A stretch of 64,000 nucleotides of DNA from Lineus longissimus (taxonomy: Eukaryota > Nemertea > Pilidiophora > Heteronemertea > Lineidae). Location of the stretch: the NCBI RefSeq assembly GCF_910592395.1, contig NC_088310.1, forward strand, positions 20,095,501 through 20,159,500, in the 5' to 3' direction. Below the pieces are notes generated by a model that saw nothing but the letters and a program-made list of their open reading frames with translations, was not told the DNA's origin and did not search any database. The position numbers were made by a program, and so were the translations under genes. Below, in pieces: positions 1 through 11,927 of this stretch (within the stretch, counting starts at the first letter, position 1; every line of letters begins with the position of its first letter).

Positions 1-2514
1 ATGCAGTCCAACACAGCTAACAATTCCATAAAGCTACTTCAGCAAATACTGGAACACGCGTCAGTCTTTGGCGAATACAATCTCTTAGGAATATTAATGA
101 ATCCATTGAATTTACACCACGAAATTATGTTTGCTTTGTGTTGTTTGGAAACATTCGTCGAGTGAATGTGCTTCATAGAATCGAGATAAAGGCAAATAGT
201 GCAACTTGAAACAAGATAGAATAGTTTAGAAAACAAAAATGAATAATTTATTATACTATTCGGTATTGTCTAAACAAGTTTCCACTCTCTCGATTAAAGG
301 AACATGAATTGCTCCATTTGGTTAAAGAGGGCGAACGGCTGAGAAGCAACAGGTTGTTTATGAGGGCGAATTTGCAAATGGTTTTGGCTAAAACAGCAGT
401 CGTTTTATTCTGGAAACGACATTTTCATCATTCTCTTATTCCAGTCGTCCTCACCAATTTCATTGAATTCATCTTTCCGCCGACCGAAGCACCATCTGCT
501 GACTATCATTTGATACTGTTTTGAGGACTTTAAATCACTTTGATCGGCACAAGGACTTTGATCGGCGCAAGCTGGCACTAAATGTCAAGATTTTGTAACC
601 GATAACGCCTTTGCATGAAATTAATGTGTACCGCAGCAGAATCGGATATGCGCATGCGTAACTGCATACAAATTTTTGAAAATCGTGGCGTTGATTCAAA
701 GCTCTAAAAGGAATGTACATGTACATGTAAATGTCCCTTGCCAGCACCTCAAAAACCAAATACAATCCCGTCGTCGGCGCGCACCATTTAAACGATTGAA
801 TGATATCGCTTTCATGAAGCCGTGCAGTCTATGAAGTCCTTTAATATCCATTTTCAAAATCTCTGGCGGTTACAAATGCCACGGGGACAGTCGCATTTAA
901 TAGCTTGTGATTAATTTCCTGTAGGTTCTCTGTGTGGTGCAGTCTCGAGAGAGGCAGCGAATGCTTTGGAAATGATGAGACGCTCAAGGAGCTGTATAGA
1001 TAGAGGATGCTCAATCACGGCCAACTGGTTTTGGAATGATCATAATTTTCATATTACGTGAGCTGAATCAGTTTGTTGCAGTCTGAGACCATACTGTGCC
1101 TCGATGACTGTAGTTTAAATGATGAACTTTCTCGAGACAAAAATACGAGGCTGAAGATGTGTGGAAAACCTCAAGGAGGAGGCTAAGTCAATGCCAACTG
1201 GTTGAGACGTGTGTTGTAAATGGGCATAACGGAAAGAGGGCACCTAAGGCACCGTCTGATTAAGACGGCGTTCACGACTCAATTGAATTTATAGTTGCAA
1301 CAACTATAGGCTACCTCAACAACTACATGCAGTAACAGAAATCATCCAAGATGTTTTGCCTTTTTATAGTAAAATCCAGTGATATAGATCATGTACCAGA
1401 AAGTGCGCCTTATAATATCGTTATCATTGAGAATAAGATGCTGTTTAGTGAAAGAACGTTAGAAATATCACGAGTCTAATCGCAGCTCTTCTATACCAAA
1501 TACATCGATTTGCACCATCAATGATTTATGCTCCTGTTTCACAAAAGCCAATATAGAAGTTGTCTCCTCTTTCACATGACGGATACAATGTGTGCCTCAT
1601 CAGTATGCTGTAGCCTGGAGATTGGAATGGGCAAATAATGGCATATTCGAAGTTTCTTAACAAGAAAAATGTGTTAACCCGGCGCCGAGTGTGAAAATAT
1701 ATCACCGTATGCCTTATCCTGAACGCCGGGTGGTAAGAAGGCAATTGCTTGCCGTGTTGCAGAACTTATAAGGTTTCAAATTTACACTTTATGGCTTCAG
1801 CGTTATCAAGACAGTGTCAACAGCGATGTTGCCTGATAGCTGCTCAACACGCCTAAGCAGTGCGAGCGCCTTAGAGGCAAACGCTTAGTCCGATCCATGC
1901 CGGAGCCAAAATACAGTAAGCTTATTTGCATTATTATGGACACGAGGCTGTACGTATTGACAAAACCATGATGGAGGTACAGCTTTGTATTAAGATCCTC
2001 TCAAAGGAATATATTTTAACTCTAAACTGCGTTCAATAAGATGGTATTCATTTAGTTCCAGTATATAGCATAAGTCTTGAACATCCTTTTACTGTGGTCG
2101 TTTCAACTGCTTCACGCTATCGTACAAGCCACTTTCACCATCTACATCACCGCTGCAAATGTAAGTGGAATTGTAACACGAACTAGTTATTGATCATCAT
2201 CTGGTTATTGGTAGTCTAGAAATGTAATGGTTTCAAGATGGAGGAAAGCAGTGCTATTGAGGCTCACTCAGGCTTCACGTCCGCCCGTCACATGACTGAT
2301 ATTTTTTTGACAGGCCTGATTCACGTTGACCGGCATTTCTCTTCTTTTCGATGTTGTACACTGCGCATCTCCCAATACACGCGTAATATTTCTTTAACAG
2401 ATCCGAAACGATTTTGTTCTTTGGGTCGTCAAAACTGCTAATACAAATGTATATAGAATATCTGAGAACATTTTTGAGGTAACTATGTAAAAGAGATTTT
2501 AAACTGATACTTAC
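1..2514. other. non-coding stretch, no supported gene
   Basis: Only short open frames without splice-compatible neighbours or recognisable protein motifs are present on either strand. Two overlapping copies of TACATGTA lie at 716-729. A continuation of the candidate transmembrane exon at 2515-2724 would be expected here on the minus strand. I found no phase-0 exon with a hydrophobic segment that fits. Confidence 0.5.
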
Positions 2515-2724
2515 GAAACCCCCACTCCATATTGGCGAGACTCTGTGAGCCAGCCAAACTTCCGCTTGGATGCTTGAGACTATTCCAACGATGACACTGA
2601 TAAATCCGAGAAGGATATGTATGGAGGACATAGCGACTGTCGTGACGAGCACGGCGTACATACTCATAGGAATCCGCCTATCGGTCAGGCACGAACCAAA
2701 CACGGACATTTTGGTAAATGTCAT
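2515..2724 (-). CDS. candidate first exon of a small multi-pass membrane protein
   Basis: Reading on the minus strand, an ATG at 2724 (or the internal ATG at 2709) opens a 70-codon frame that ends exactly at a strong donor (GTTTC|GTAAGT at 2515) in phase 0. The peptide has an N-terminal polar stretch and then one or two hydrophobic segments (residues about 21-51) containing HILLGFISVIVGIV. It ends in SPIWSGGF. A hydrophobic pair followed by a P-x-W-x-G motif resembles the MS4A/TMEM-type four-pass proteins. That likeness is from memory of the family and is weak. No second exon was found, so this may be a partial gene, a relic, or chance. Confidence 0.3.
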
Positions 2725-5700
2725 ATGGAACGCGTGAGAGAAACTAGTAAGATGGAGAAGGCGGAGATAGTACGTCCAGAGCAGGTGCCGGCTAACTCGG
2801 ATATTGCATATTCAACTTGAATATCGCATTTCGAAGATATGTGTAATCTCGATAGTTGTCCAGTGTCAAATTGAAATGCACTCCAAAGCAAGAGAAAGTC
2901 AATTCCTGCTCAATTACAAAAGTCCTTCATTAAATGGTTAATACACCAGGAGTTTGACGACGCTGTTCTTTTTGGTGATGTCTTTCTTTCGCCTGGAAAA
3001 TACAATGATATCAATTTTGGTTAATATTTGTGTAATGTGGATTTATTTCACTGATTTTTATAATAAAATAGCCAAACCAACAGCATAGTCAAACATCTGC
3101 TCATCTTATTGAGGACAACAACATACTCCGGTTAAGGCCGGTGTCTCGGTCGCCCACACGCTCAAAGATGTCCTCCGGGCTGATTTTGTATAACATAAAC
3201 TGGAAATTAACAGCACTTAATAGGTCTCCCCTCCTAAGTTGGCTTTATTTGGAAAGAGTTCGAATATCTTTTGAATCCTCAGCGCTTAAGTCAATTTTTC
3301 AAGTTCGCCACTTGTAACCTGACGAAAAAAAGTGTTATTTTTGGTTACTATGGAAACACAGTGAAAGATGACTTCATATTTAGATTCGGTCGATACCAGA
3401 AGTATAGCACAAGGATTTTACTTCAGAACTTTGGATCAATAGTTACAGCTGCAGGGCGACATGATACAGAAATTACTGGATCGACATATCTAAGTTTCAT
3501 GCAGATCGAACAGTCTACTCTCTTTATAAAGACAAAAGATACACCTTGCTGTAGCCATACCCATTAAATTGCAATGATATCCATTAAATGTAACACTGTA
3601 CACTTTAAATTTGTTTGTAATTCCTTCCCTTCAAGTTTAAAAGCCCACCGTATATAAATACTAGTATATGCATCTAATGTGGCTTGCCATCTCAATCTGC
3701 TAACGAATAAAATAAATAAATTTAAATCTGTCAAAGTTTGATCGAAATTTACACATATATGTCGATTTTATATTTTAACAGTCAAGGGACTAATGGATGA
3801 GGATTCACTTCAACTTTATTTTCTAGTGGACGAATTTGTAAATTTCGCCTAGGCCATCTCATCATTTGCAGTTTTTTCAACAGTGAAGGCCGTGAGCGAG
3901 ATAGGATTAGAAAACTGGAGACTGTAGTCCGAAATGTGCGAGCACAGTTTTTCAAGATTTTTATGTGTGGCAGTCACGTTTCAGCGTTTTTATTTCGCTA
4001 GCTACGATATATGGGGTATGACGGCGTCCTCGTAATGAAACTGACATTTTCCCGATGCCTCCTTATGTGTGGAAATGCTAAAAGTTCAAGTGCTTCGGGC
4101 TAGCTTAAGACTCATTGGTAACGTTGGATTGAACTTCTTTATTTTTTTCTAACTTAAGAAGATATGCCATGATTGCTAATAGCGAGAGAGTTTCTCGCCA
4201 AAAGTGCTTTTCACGAACATTCCGCTGGTAGTTAGGACATATTTTTGATGTGACTTAATAGTAAAATGTTACATTGCCCAAATAACCTCTCCAGTTACAT
4301 GTATTTTACTTTAAAAAGCAGACGTTGAACAGACTTGATTCTTGAAATGAACTTTGGCTTAAACATTATAATGGTTCTGTACATGCTGGTACACAACCCT
4401 ATATACTACCGTGATAACAAGAGTCTTGCGAGCAACTCCGATAAGTGATGGATCCCCATAGAAACAGAAACTCACGTCATAGTTGCTCTTGGTGATCCAG
4501 GGTACTCAACTTAAGCTATTGTATCTCAGGAAAGACCAGAGAAGAGAAATTAAAGAAAACGTTCATTTGAATGGAAAGCGTGTTGCATTGTATCGCAGTT
4601 TTCAGGTTGGTCCTATAGACCTGACTTTATGACAATGTACTTCCCTGCATAGTCTCTCGTTTCCTCCTGCCATTGCTAAAACAAATCATCCAAACGCTTT
4701 GAGGTGTATATACGGTCTTGTCTCCTCGTATGTTGGTGAATAGACAATCTGACGTTAGAAAAACAGCCATCAGCACAACGGCATGTCCAGGAATATTTCC
4801 AAATCCCACCCAGGAGGCCCATTAAATGTCATCGATGTACCAAGGTAATTTACGCCTGTCCCCTGCAGCCTATTTCCCCTTCATGCGTCCATTATCTGTG
4901 GTCAGCAAATTCTGTGATATCAAGATGTATCGTGCCTCTTGGATTAATTGCTGATTTCTCTCCGCGCCGATCATTGGAAGGCAGTGGCACTGACATCATC
5001 CAATCAGATGATTAAAGGATGACAACCCTTTGTGATGGCGAAGAAAGAGGCTGACATTTATAGATGTGTTTACGTAATAAGCAGATATACATGTACACTG
5101 TTTGACCTTATGTGAGCTGTCCTACTGGGATGGAACTGGGCAAATGTACTATCTACTGTAACTGTTCTCCGATCACGGACATGGTCACGGGTACCTATAC
5201 CTAATCCAGTCCTGCTCAAGAAAAACTGATCGAAAAATTTCCTATAAAAAAGCTTATTCTTTTTCATATTTACCGAACATGATATCACGAAGTCGTAACG
5301 TTATCTTCATTCGTTAACAAAAGTTCGAGATCACATTTTGGCTACGTACAAGCACTGATTACACCATGCTGGAGAAGCTAGACAGTGCAAAAGGTTACAA
5401 CATATTTTTGCTGGAGGTATGTGTCCAAATTGCATTCTGCCAGCATTGCGACAAACCCATTGATCAAGCTTCCCTTTATCAACAGCTCTGTGTAACCAAT
5501 TCTGGCAGCGGTATCCGCAGAATGATGGAAAAATTCAACTCTTCTGTAATGCAGGGGGAAAAAACATCGTGTTGACGTTAGCGCTGACGTTCGGAGAATG
5601 ATCTGAGTGATTACCGCATGGTGGATAGCCTCAAGGAGCCAGGCACGGTGGCGTCATCAATTATCTAATGGTTTCTCAAAAGAAGGATATCCGAATGCAA

Positions 5701-6558
5701 CTACAGTGTAGTAAAATATTATAGTGCGCTGTTGCAAGAATTACCTCAATTTCGCAATATACAGTATAACCGAATCGAATTCGTACTTTCTTATGACAAC
5801 TTGATATTAACCAGCACTACATGTACTTTGACTATAAACTCACAACGTGACTTTATAAAATGCAAGTCACAGCCTCTCAACAATAAAACCGCACCAAATC
5901 TAAACTAACAAATAAATCTGAAATAATCTAATCGACAAATATTATAGGCTGGGGAGCGCAATACTAGTAGGTTTTCAGTCAGGTTTTATTGAATTTTCAA
6001 GTGAGCTTACATGTATAAGCACGGACATGCATATCATGAATTTATTCCGTACATTTCCGCTGTGCATTTGCAATTGCTCTCTTCTGGTTTAATTGTTCCT
6101 TTAAATTATGCAAATATGCATCATAATGTGTTCACATTTGTTGACGAACTGAATGTTGCCGGTGCGTATAAGTTAATTAATGGTTCTTAAAAGAGCGTTC
6201 ACAAATGGGTCAGAAATCACACTACCGGATACTGTATTTTTTTAAATATTTCAATCTTGACTTGAAGACATTTTGGACACCACGCAATAACCAGACTGTC
6301 CATTACTGTAACCTTCACTACTCTATTGTTGATGTATAATATTGCTGCGACCAAGTAACCTTATGAGAAGGTCTCTGTCAGAAAGCACCTGCATCTTCTG
6401 AACCTGTGTGACATCATGTAATGAATGGTGGCATATGCACAAGTATGCGTTGTTTAACGGTATGCCCTTCCAAACGTGATAGAAATGTATATACATGTAC
6501 ATGTAACAGCACTTTATCAAAATAAAAATGTACATCAAATTCAAAATATCATACTTAC
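2725..6558. other. non-coding stretch, no supported gene
   Basis: No convincing exon was found on either strand. The sequence is AT-rich and carries single copies of TACATGTA at 4296, 5088, 5818 and 6008 and an overlapping pair at 6492-6505. The open frame at 4627-4809 (minus) has a short hydrophobic run but no splice context I could match. Confidence 0.5.
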
Positions 6559-6704
6559 CCTGCGTGAGTCTCCATGTCATTAAATCCCCTGTGGCTTATT
6601 TCATCCACAAGCATGAACGTTAACGAGATCACTATGTGCCATGTGATCCCAACAAGCGCCCACTCTGAAACTGAAAGCAGCAGCAGTGTTTGCAGGTCCC
6701 CCAT
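6559..6704 (-). CDS. candidate exon with one hydrophobic segment
   Basis: From an ATG at 6704 a 48-codon frame runs to a good donor (GCAGG|GTAAGTAT at 6559, phase 2). Its first half is hydrophobic: LLLLSV, then ALVGITWHIVISLTFML. An alternative acceptor (TTTCAG) lies inside the frame at 6665-6667, so the exon could also start at 6664. The general plan recalls the candidate exon at 2515-2724, but I see no clear residue-by-residue match. It could be the first exon of a second small membrane protein or a chance frame. Confidence 0.2.
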
Positions 6705-8009
6705 CAATCGCGGATCAATGCAGCGAGTGCTCTCCGCCAGGCGGTTCACGCAGCACAATCACAATAAATTGCATGAAATGGAAAGTGCTTTTACCTTTGC
6801 TGTTGACGAATGCAACACAGCGATAGCAAAAACGATTTAGCACTGTATCTGCAGGAGATGTGAAGTGCACTGCATCTGATTACACTCCGGACGCAGTGGG
6901 CCGGCCTCCTTACTCACCCTTAACTTAGGGTGACACGATGGGCTGCCCAGGCAGTCTACATCTGATGCGGTTATACGACCTTCGCCTCCTCTATGAGTTA
7001 GCACCAAGTTTGTTATAGCTGAACTGGCCAGCATTAAATCGATGTTGTGGAATTCAACGAGAATAAAGGAAAGTTGGAGGTATTTCTTGTCGTAGACCAA
7101 CATGACCAAGGAGAACATTTATAGCCTTCACTGCATCACGAGAGCGTCAGTCAATCACTGGGCGCAACCTTGGTGATGAAGTCAACTTTGCTTTGCTTTC
7201 AGGTGGTATTTTTGATTGAAACCTAGCTCGACAACAACATCCCCATTTCTATATCCTGGCACACGAGGTATTTTTTCTCATTACAAGCAACACAACAATC
7301 TCCCGGTCTTCGCTCCTGCCTCATTTTAAATACTCCCATTAAAAATTCGCAAAGTCTTCCGAGTTAGACTTCATTGGCAACGATGGTTACCATTGAACAC
7401 GCTTTAAAAATGGCATAACGAAATTCACCACTTTCTTCAACATCTTCTTTCATCCATGGTAACATGTCCTGACATTGCCATCTGACGGTTTTCTTATTCA
7501 TTGAACGACCAGCGTATATTTGTGAGTATCTGATCATGATTACTTTGGACGTATGATGGAAGTCACATTGATGTACTCAATAGTTAGTAAGTCTCAAAGC
7601 TAGGGACATAGAGAGAGACAGAAAATGGTTTATCCATGTATAGGTCATATGAAATTACATTTGACGACGGTTTGCGTTTAACCTGCCTAAAACTATAACT
7701 TCAGTCCTGCAGCGAAGATGAAGCGGTTTGTCGTTTCAAGGTCATGCTGTGTTCCCCCGGTTTTTCTTCGACATAGGTGTCTACGGACCAGAATTTCTGT
7801 CGTAAATCCTGTAGGGGGCAGTCGCGTAGGAGGTGGACTTGTGCCTGCACTGCTGTCTGGCATTGGGGAACTCGGAATTTGAAGACGTCCTCTTAACGAA
7901 TGACTTTTAAACAAAAAACAAAACGGCTTGAATCGGGGATTGATGGCTTGTATTTTTGTTGAGGGTCGACATCAGCTCACTTTCTCATTATATAATGTTC
8001 GATTCTGTT
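6705..8009. other. non-coding stretch upstream of 6.7 kb and downstream of the GPCR
   Basis: No supported gene. This region lies 3' of the receptor on the minus strand and probably includes its 3' untranslated region, but I could not fix an end with confidence. Confidence 0.4.
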
Positions 8010-8987
8010 TCAACACATTGAAAATAGATGCTGCGCTTCCTTTCTATAAAACGGTAAGGTGCAGCCGTATACGATGAAGTTGAAACAATAGTTCAACAAG
8101 CTGTACTGGTCAAGAAAGGTTACAACATAGAAGATAGTCCCGAGGTATTTTGGATCAACGATATCTGCAGTAAGGAGATAGTGGAAATAGTAAGTCAATG
8201 ACGAAGAAGCTGGCGTCATAAAGATGACGTAAAGTGTTGAAACTAACAATAATGATAGGATCAGGCGATTGTCTTGATAGTCCTTTCTCGAGCCCACAAT
8301 TTTGGAATCCATCGACATTTTCGCTCGTCGTATTCCTAAAAGGATGAAAATGTTTGCGAAAACAATTAAAAAGCATGGTAGGTAGTTATGGACGGATAAG
8401 TCCAGGAGGAGGATAGAAAAAGTGACAACCAGGGGTGTCTTGTAATAACAAGTTGCCACTGAAGATTCCATGTATATGTGATTTAAAACAAGCCGATGGA
8501 CACTCAAACTGACAGCCATTGTCCAAATAGCTGCAATTACAATAGCCCTCTTTCTCGCTGTGATACTTGCCCGTTTTAGGGGATACCAAACAATGTAAAC
8601 TCTCTCTAAAGTGAATGCAACTATTGCCCAGGCGGATGCGATTTCCCACATATGCTTACTAAATCCTAATATTTTGCATGCAGCCTCTGAGTAGATAAAG
8701 AGGTTTAGATAATGGGCTCCACCAGTGACATATTCAAGACCAAAAGTCATCCAAATCGGGATCCCAAGGAAAATGATGAATCCGGTGTCGGAGATAGCGA
8801 GGGTGCTGAGATACTGGACTGATGCATCGGCGCGTTTCCTTGTCCGGATGAAGATTACCAGAGAGAAGGCATTCCCCATGATCCCGAGAAGCATAGCGAC
8901 AGGGATGATGTAGCCTTGGATGAAGAGGTAAACATCTTGCGTGAGGGCCGTGGATGTCGTATCGTGACGGAGTATTGAGGTCGTCAT
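8010..8987 (-). CDS. rhodopsin-family (class A) G protein-coupled receptor, intronless
   Basis: A 325-residue single-exon frame starts at the ATG at 8987. An in-frame TTG lies 4 codons upstream, but ATG is the normal choice. Seven hydrophobic segments are visible. Family marks seen: TM1 GIMGNAFSLVIF (the conserved GN), TM2 STLAISDTG (conserved Asp), a Cys before TM3 (EAACKI) and another in loop 2 (VATCYY) able to form the usual disulfide, and TM3 end TLERVYIVWYPLK in place of D/E-R-Y. TM6 lacks the CWxP motif and reads FMTPASSS. TM7 reads NYCFNFIVYG where most have NPxxY. The short C-tail has no clear palmitoylation run. It resembles the expanded peptide-receptor-like GPCRs of lophotrochozoans; the ligand cannot be told. 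It is expected in the plasma membrane and coupled to a G protein. Confidence 0.85.
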   Translation of the reverse strand: MTTSILRHDTTSTALTQDVYLFIQGYIIPVAMLLGIMGNAFSLVIFIRTRKRADASVQYLSTLAISDTGFIIFLGIPIWMTFGLEYVTGGAHYLNLFIYSEAACKILGFSKHMWEIASAWAIVAFTLERVYIVWYPLKRASITARKRAIVIAAIWTMAVSLSVHRLVLNHIYMESSVATCYYKTPLVVTFSILLLDLSVHNYLPCFLIVFANIFILLGIRRAKMSMDSKIVGSRKDYQDNRLILSLLLVSTLYVIFMTPASSSLTYYFHYLLTADIVDPKYLGTIFYVVTFLDQYSLLNYCFNFIVYGCTLPFYRKEAQHLFSMC

Positions 8988-11927
8988 GGCGTTAACCAAA
9001 GAGAAGTTCAGATTTTGATCCGAGACGTTGGTAGTGTAATATTTTTCTCTGGTTGACGTGATAAAGTCAAGTTGATTTGCCCTATTCTACATTCTAACAG
9101 ATTATTGTTCTTTAGGGAACATGGCCGTCAATGCCTCGGAGATTGAAATAGCATCATAGAAACCATTGTACCCGGGCATTCTATCCTTGGGATATTTCAA
9201 ACGTTTACACCCGCGAGAGGATTCATCCGGAAACGTCCTCCTATAGTTTTGTGGATTTCACTGATCGCAATCTGTTGCGGATTTCAGATGATATATCCCG
9301 TTTATCTCCCCGTTTATCGTGCGGGTGTCGCTTCATGTCACCAAATGATTTGTTGCCTCTCTGCCAGAGCGACAGAGCGATATTTCTATCAAGCTTCCGC
9401 TATCCCGGGGGTTCTATTATTGGAGCATCAGTGTTGTTGACTCGCGAGCTCATTCAAAGTTGATCTCATTGACAAATATACATGGAAGCGACTTATCTAT
9501 TTTAGGTCGAGGCGTATTTCAAAATTACTGTAAATCGATACCATAGTGGATTGATAAATTTATCATCATCACCAAATAAACCTCGTTCATTGTCTCGGCC
9601 GGGCATTTTTGGCGCCCTGCTCTCCAATGGAACCCTCCAATGAGATTACTTTTGTTATCTCCTGTTCGAGGAAGCGGTCAAAGTATAAAAGAAAACATTG
9701 ATGGCCAATCAAGAAACTGCTGAAAACACAGTATCGAGATTTTTTATGATAAGGACTGTTCTTTGTTGTGATTTTGCTTCTGCGTTGAAGAGGAAGGGTT
9801 AACATGCAGTATGTAACTGAATGTGAAGTCAATTCGAGTGTTCAACGAAGCGGCGTAAAGTCAATCCATCGATACACAAACAAATTGTAAACCTATCAAA
9901 GCAGTTATCAATGGGTTGTCAATAGTACAAATGAACCTAAGCACCAAGGATACAAAGGCCTTCTCGGAAGGTTGTGGCAGTAACGAGTTAATGGCCTTTG
10001 TAATGAACAAAGTGGATTAGTTCCCTTTCTACGCCATGGCGTGGAAACAATAAACTGCTTTCAATGGCGGATTGCGTTAATCGCTCGTTATGAGCTTAGG
10101 CAAGCCGCGCCCGAGGGGGGTTTTGCACGGGCCAGAAAACCCTTGTTTTATGCCACATTGCAGTGGAGGCACTCATTCAAAACGCTGTCAACCCCGCGGA
10201 TAAACGTCCTGTTGCGCTGGATAACCGAATTTGACATAAAACTGTAATTCTTGTGATTGATCCGACTGCCACCAGATCACAGAATCATTCCAAGGACAGT
10301 CATGTTTTGATTATTCAAGATAGTATTCACATTTGGACATTTTGGAAGGAACGCGATAGGAAAAGGCTTGCAGTTTGCTCTGGGCTTGATTGAAAGTGAC
10401 AGCCATGTTGAATGTCCAGCAAGCATTCCCTGGCGCCCAGGACATGCCGGAACAAGAGCATGGTTAGCTTTTGAATTTTTTATGCAATCAAATAATTGCC
10501 GATTTACTTGGAGGTTTTATTTCTGGTCCCACCCCTATTTCCATTCTCGGTTTCAATCCTTGGATGCATTTGCATTTTGAAATCTGGTAAGTGCATTTAG
10601 TGAAAAGGAGGAAAAAGGACTTTATTAGTGAGTTTGTGATTATCTCTGATAACACCGGTACGCACTCTCATATTCTTGACGAACGTGCATGGGTAGGAAG
10701 TCAACGTTACTATTTTTACGTTGAATGGAATTTGCACAACGTGTTTAAGGTCTTTTAGATCATTTTTATATTTAGGACGGTTTTTCATCCTCCTCAAAAT
10801 ATGGCCGAATGTGCTAGGCGCCATTTTTTTGGTAAACTATCCTGAAACTATGGAGAGCAAGTGATGTGAGGTCTGTAGGGGAAGAATAGATTGGTTGAGA
10901 TGATAAAACATCTTCTAAATGGATGGTTCACCATCTTGGGAAAAAGGATGGTGTGGTGAAGAGCTTGTTGACAGAGCGGAAAATATCACCATGTATGTAG
11001 CCAGCTCTTGGTAAGGGGAAAGGGTCGATTTGTTCTCTGCCGGTGTCAACTTCTAACAGAAAATGTTGTTGCTAATAAAATATTGACAGCACGGTGTCTT
11101 CAGAGACACGACTGGTCCTGACCGAGTTTACAGTGAGAAATTCGGCGATGGAATCATCCCAAATAACTAATTTCCTCTCGTCCTGCTCCACCTGTTTTCC
11201 TCATTGTTCCAAGTGTCATCATCCTTCAAAATATGTCATTCAGAAATCCGAACACTCCCAGCAGCTCTCGGAGAGCAATTGAGATTTCTAAAGAACTAAA
11301 GAACTTGAAACAAAATCGATGACTCAACGCAACTTTACAACTTCATTCCTTTATCTGGTAAAAGAAACACTTGGGCAATAAACAGATCGGAACACTTGCT
11401 GGACTATTGAGAACAGCGACTTAAGAATGACTTTGACATTTTCAATACTTAATTTGACGCAACCAGTAGTATTATTCGGTAACCAGTAAACCTGTAATTA
11501 AGACTTGACCTGTTGAGGACAAGTCCGCTGCGAAAAGGGTCTTCTGTCCCCGAAAGGTCAACATTGCCTCTCATCGACATCGTGTCCACTTCAAATTTGT
11601 CCAAAGTACTTTCGCAGCTTGACAAAGCTTTGTAAATTAAGTAATGAATTACGAGCATTTGTCGTTTTATGCACGTTTATATTTCATCATGATTTGATCG
11701 TTTCAGCATCGAGAAAATGTCCATATGAACACCATTCGCAAATAAGTCGTTATCGAGCAACGCAAAACATATTTGGCATGTGCCCCGATTGATTTTGTCA
11801 TTCCTTATCAGGCATGATGGAGAGTCTGGAATTCCTTGGGAATGACCTGAAACCTCAATGACGTCACTTAAATCCGTATGTCTATTTCACCCCACCTCTC
11901 ATTCCCTTTTTGATTTTCTCATTCCAG
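8988..11927. other. intergenic region between GPCR and homeobox gene
   Basis: No supported coding exon. The two genes are divergently oriented, so both upstream regions lie here. The missing 5' exon(s) of the homeobox gene should also lie here. A short frame beginning ATGATGGAG at 11815 ends in a stop after 15 codons and has no convincing donor. Confidence 0.4.

Noticed and set aside
11815-11862. ATG frame beginning MMESLEFLG as first coding exon of the homeobox gene
   Set aside because: It stops after 15 codons and offers only a weak donor (GAGA|GTCTGG) that would leave a four-residue start. Recorded as unresolved, not called.
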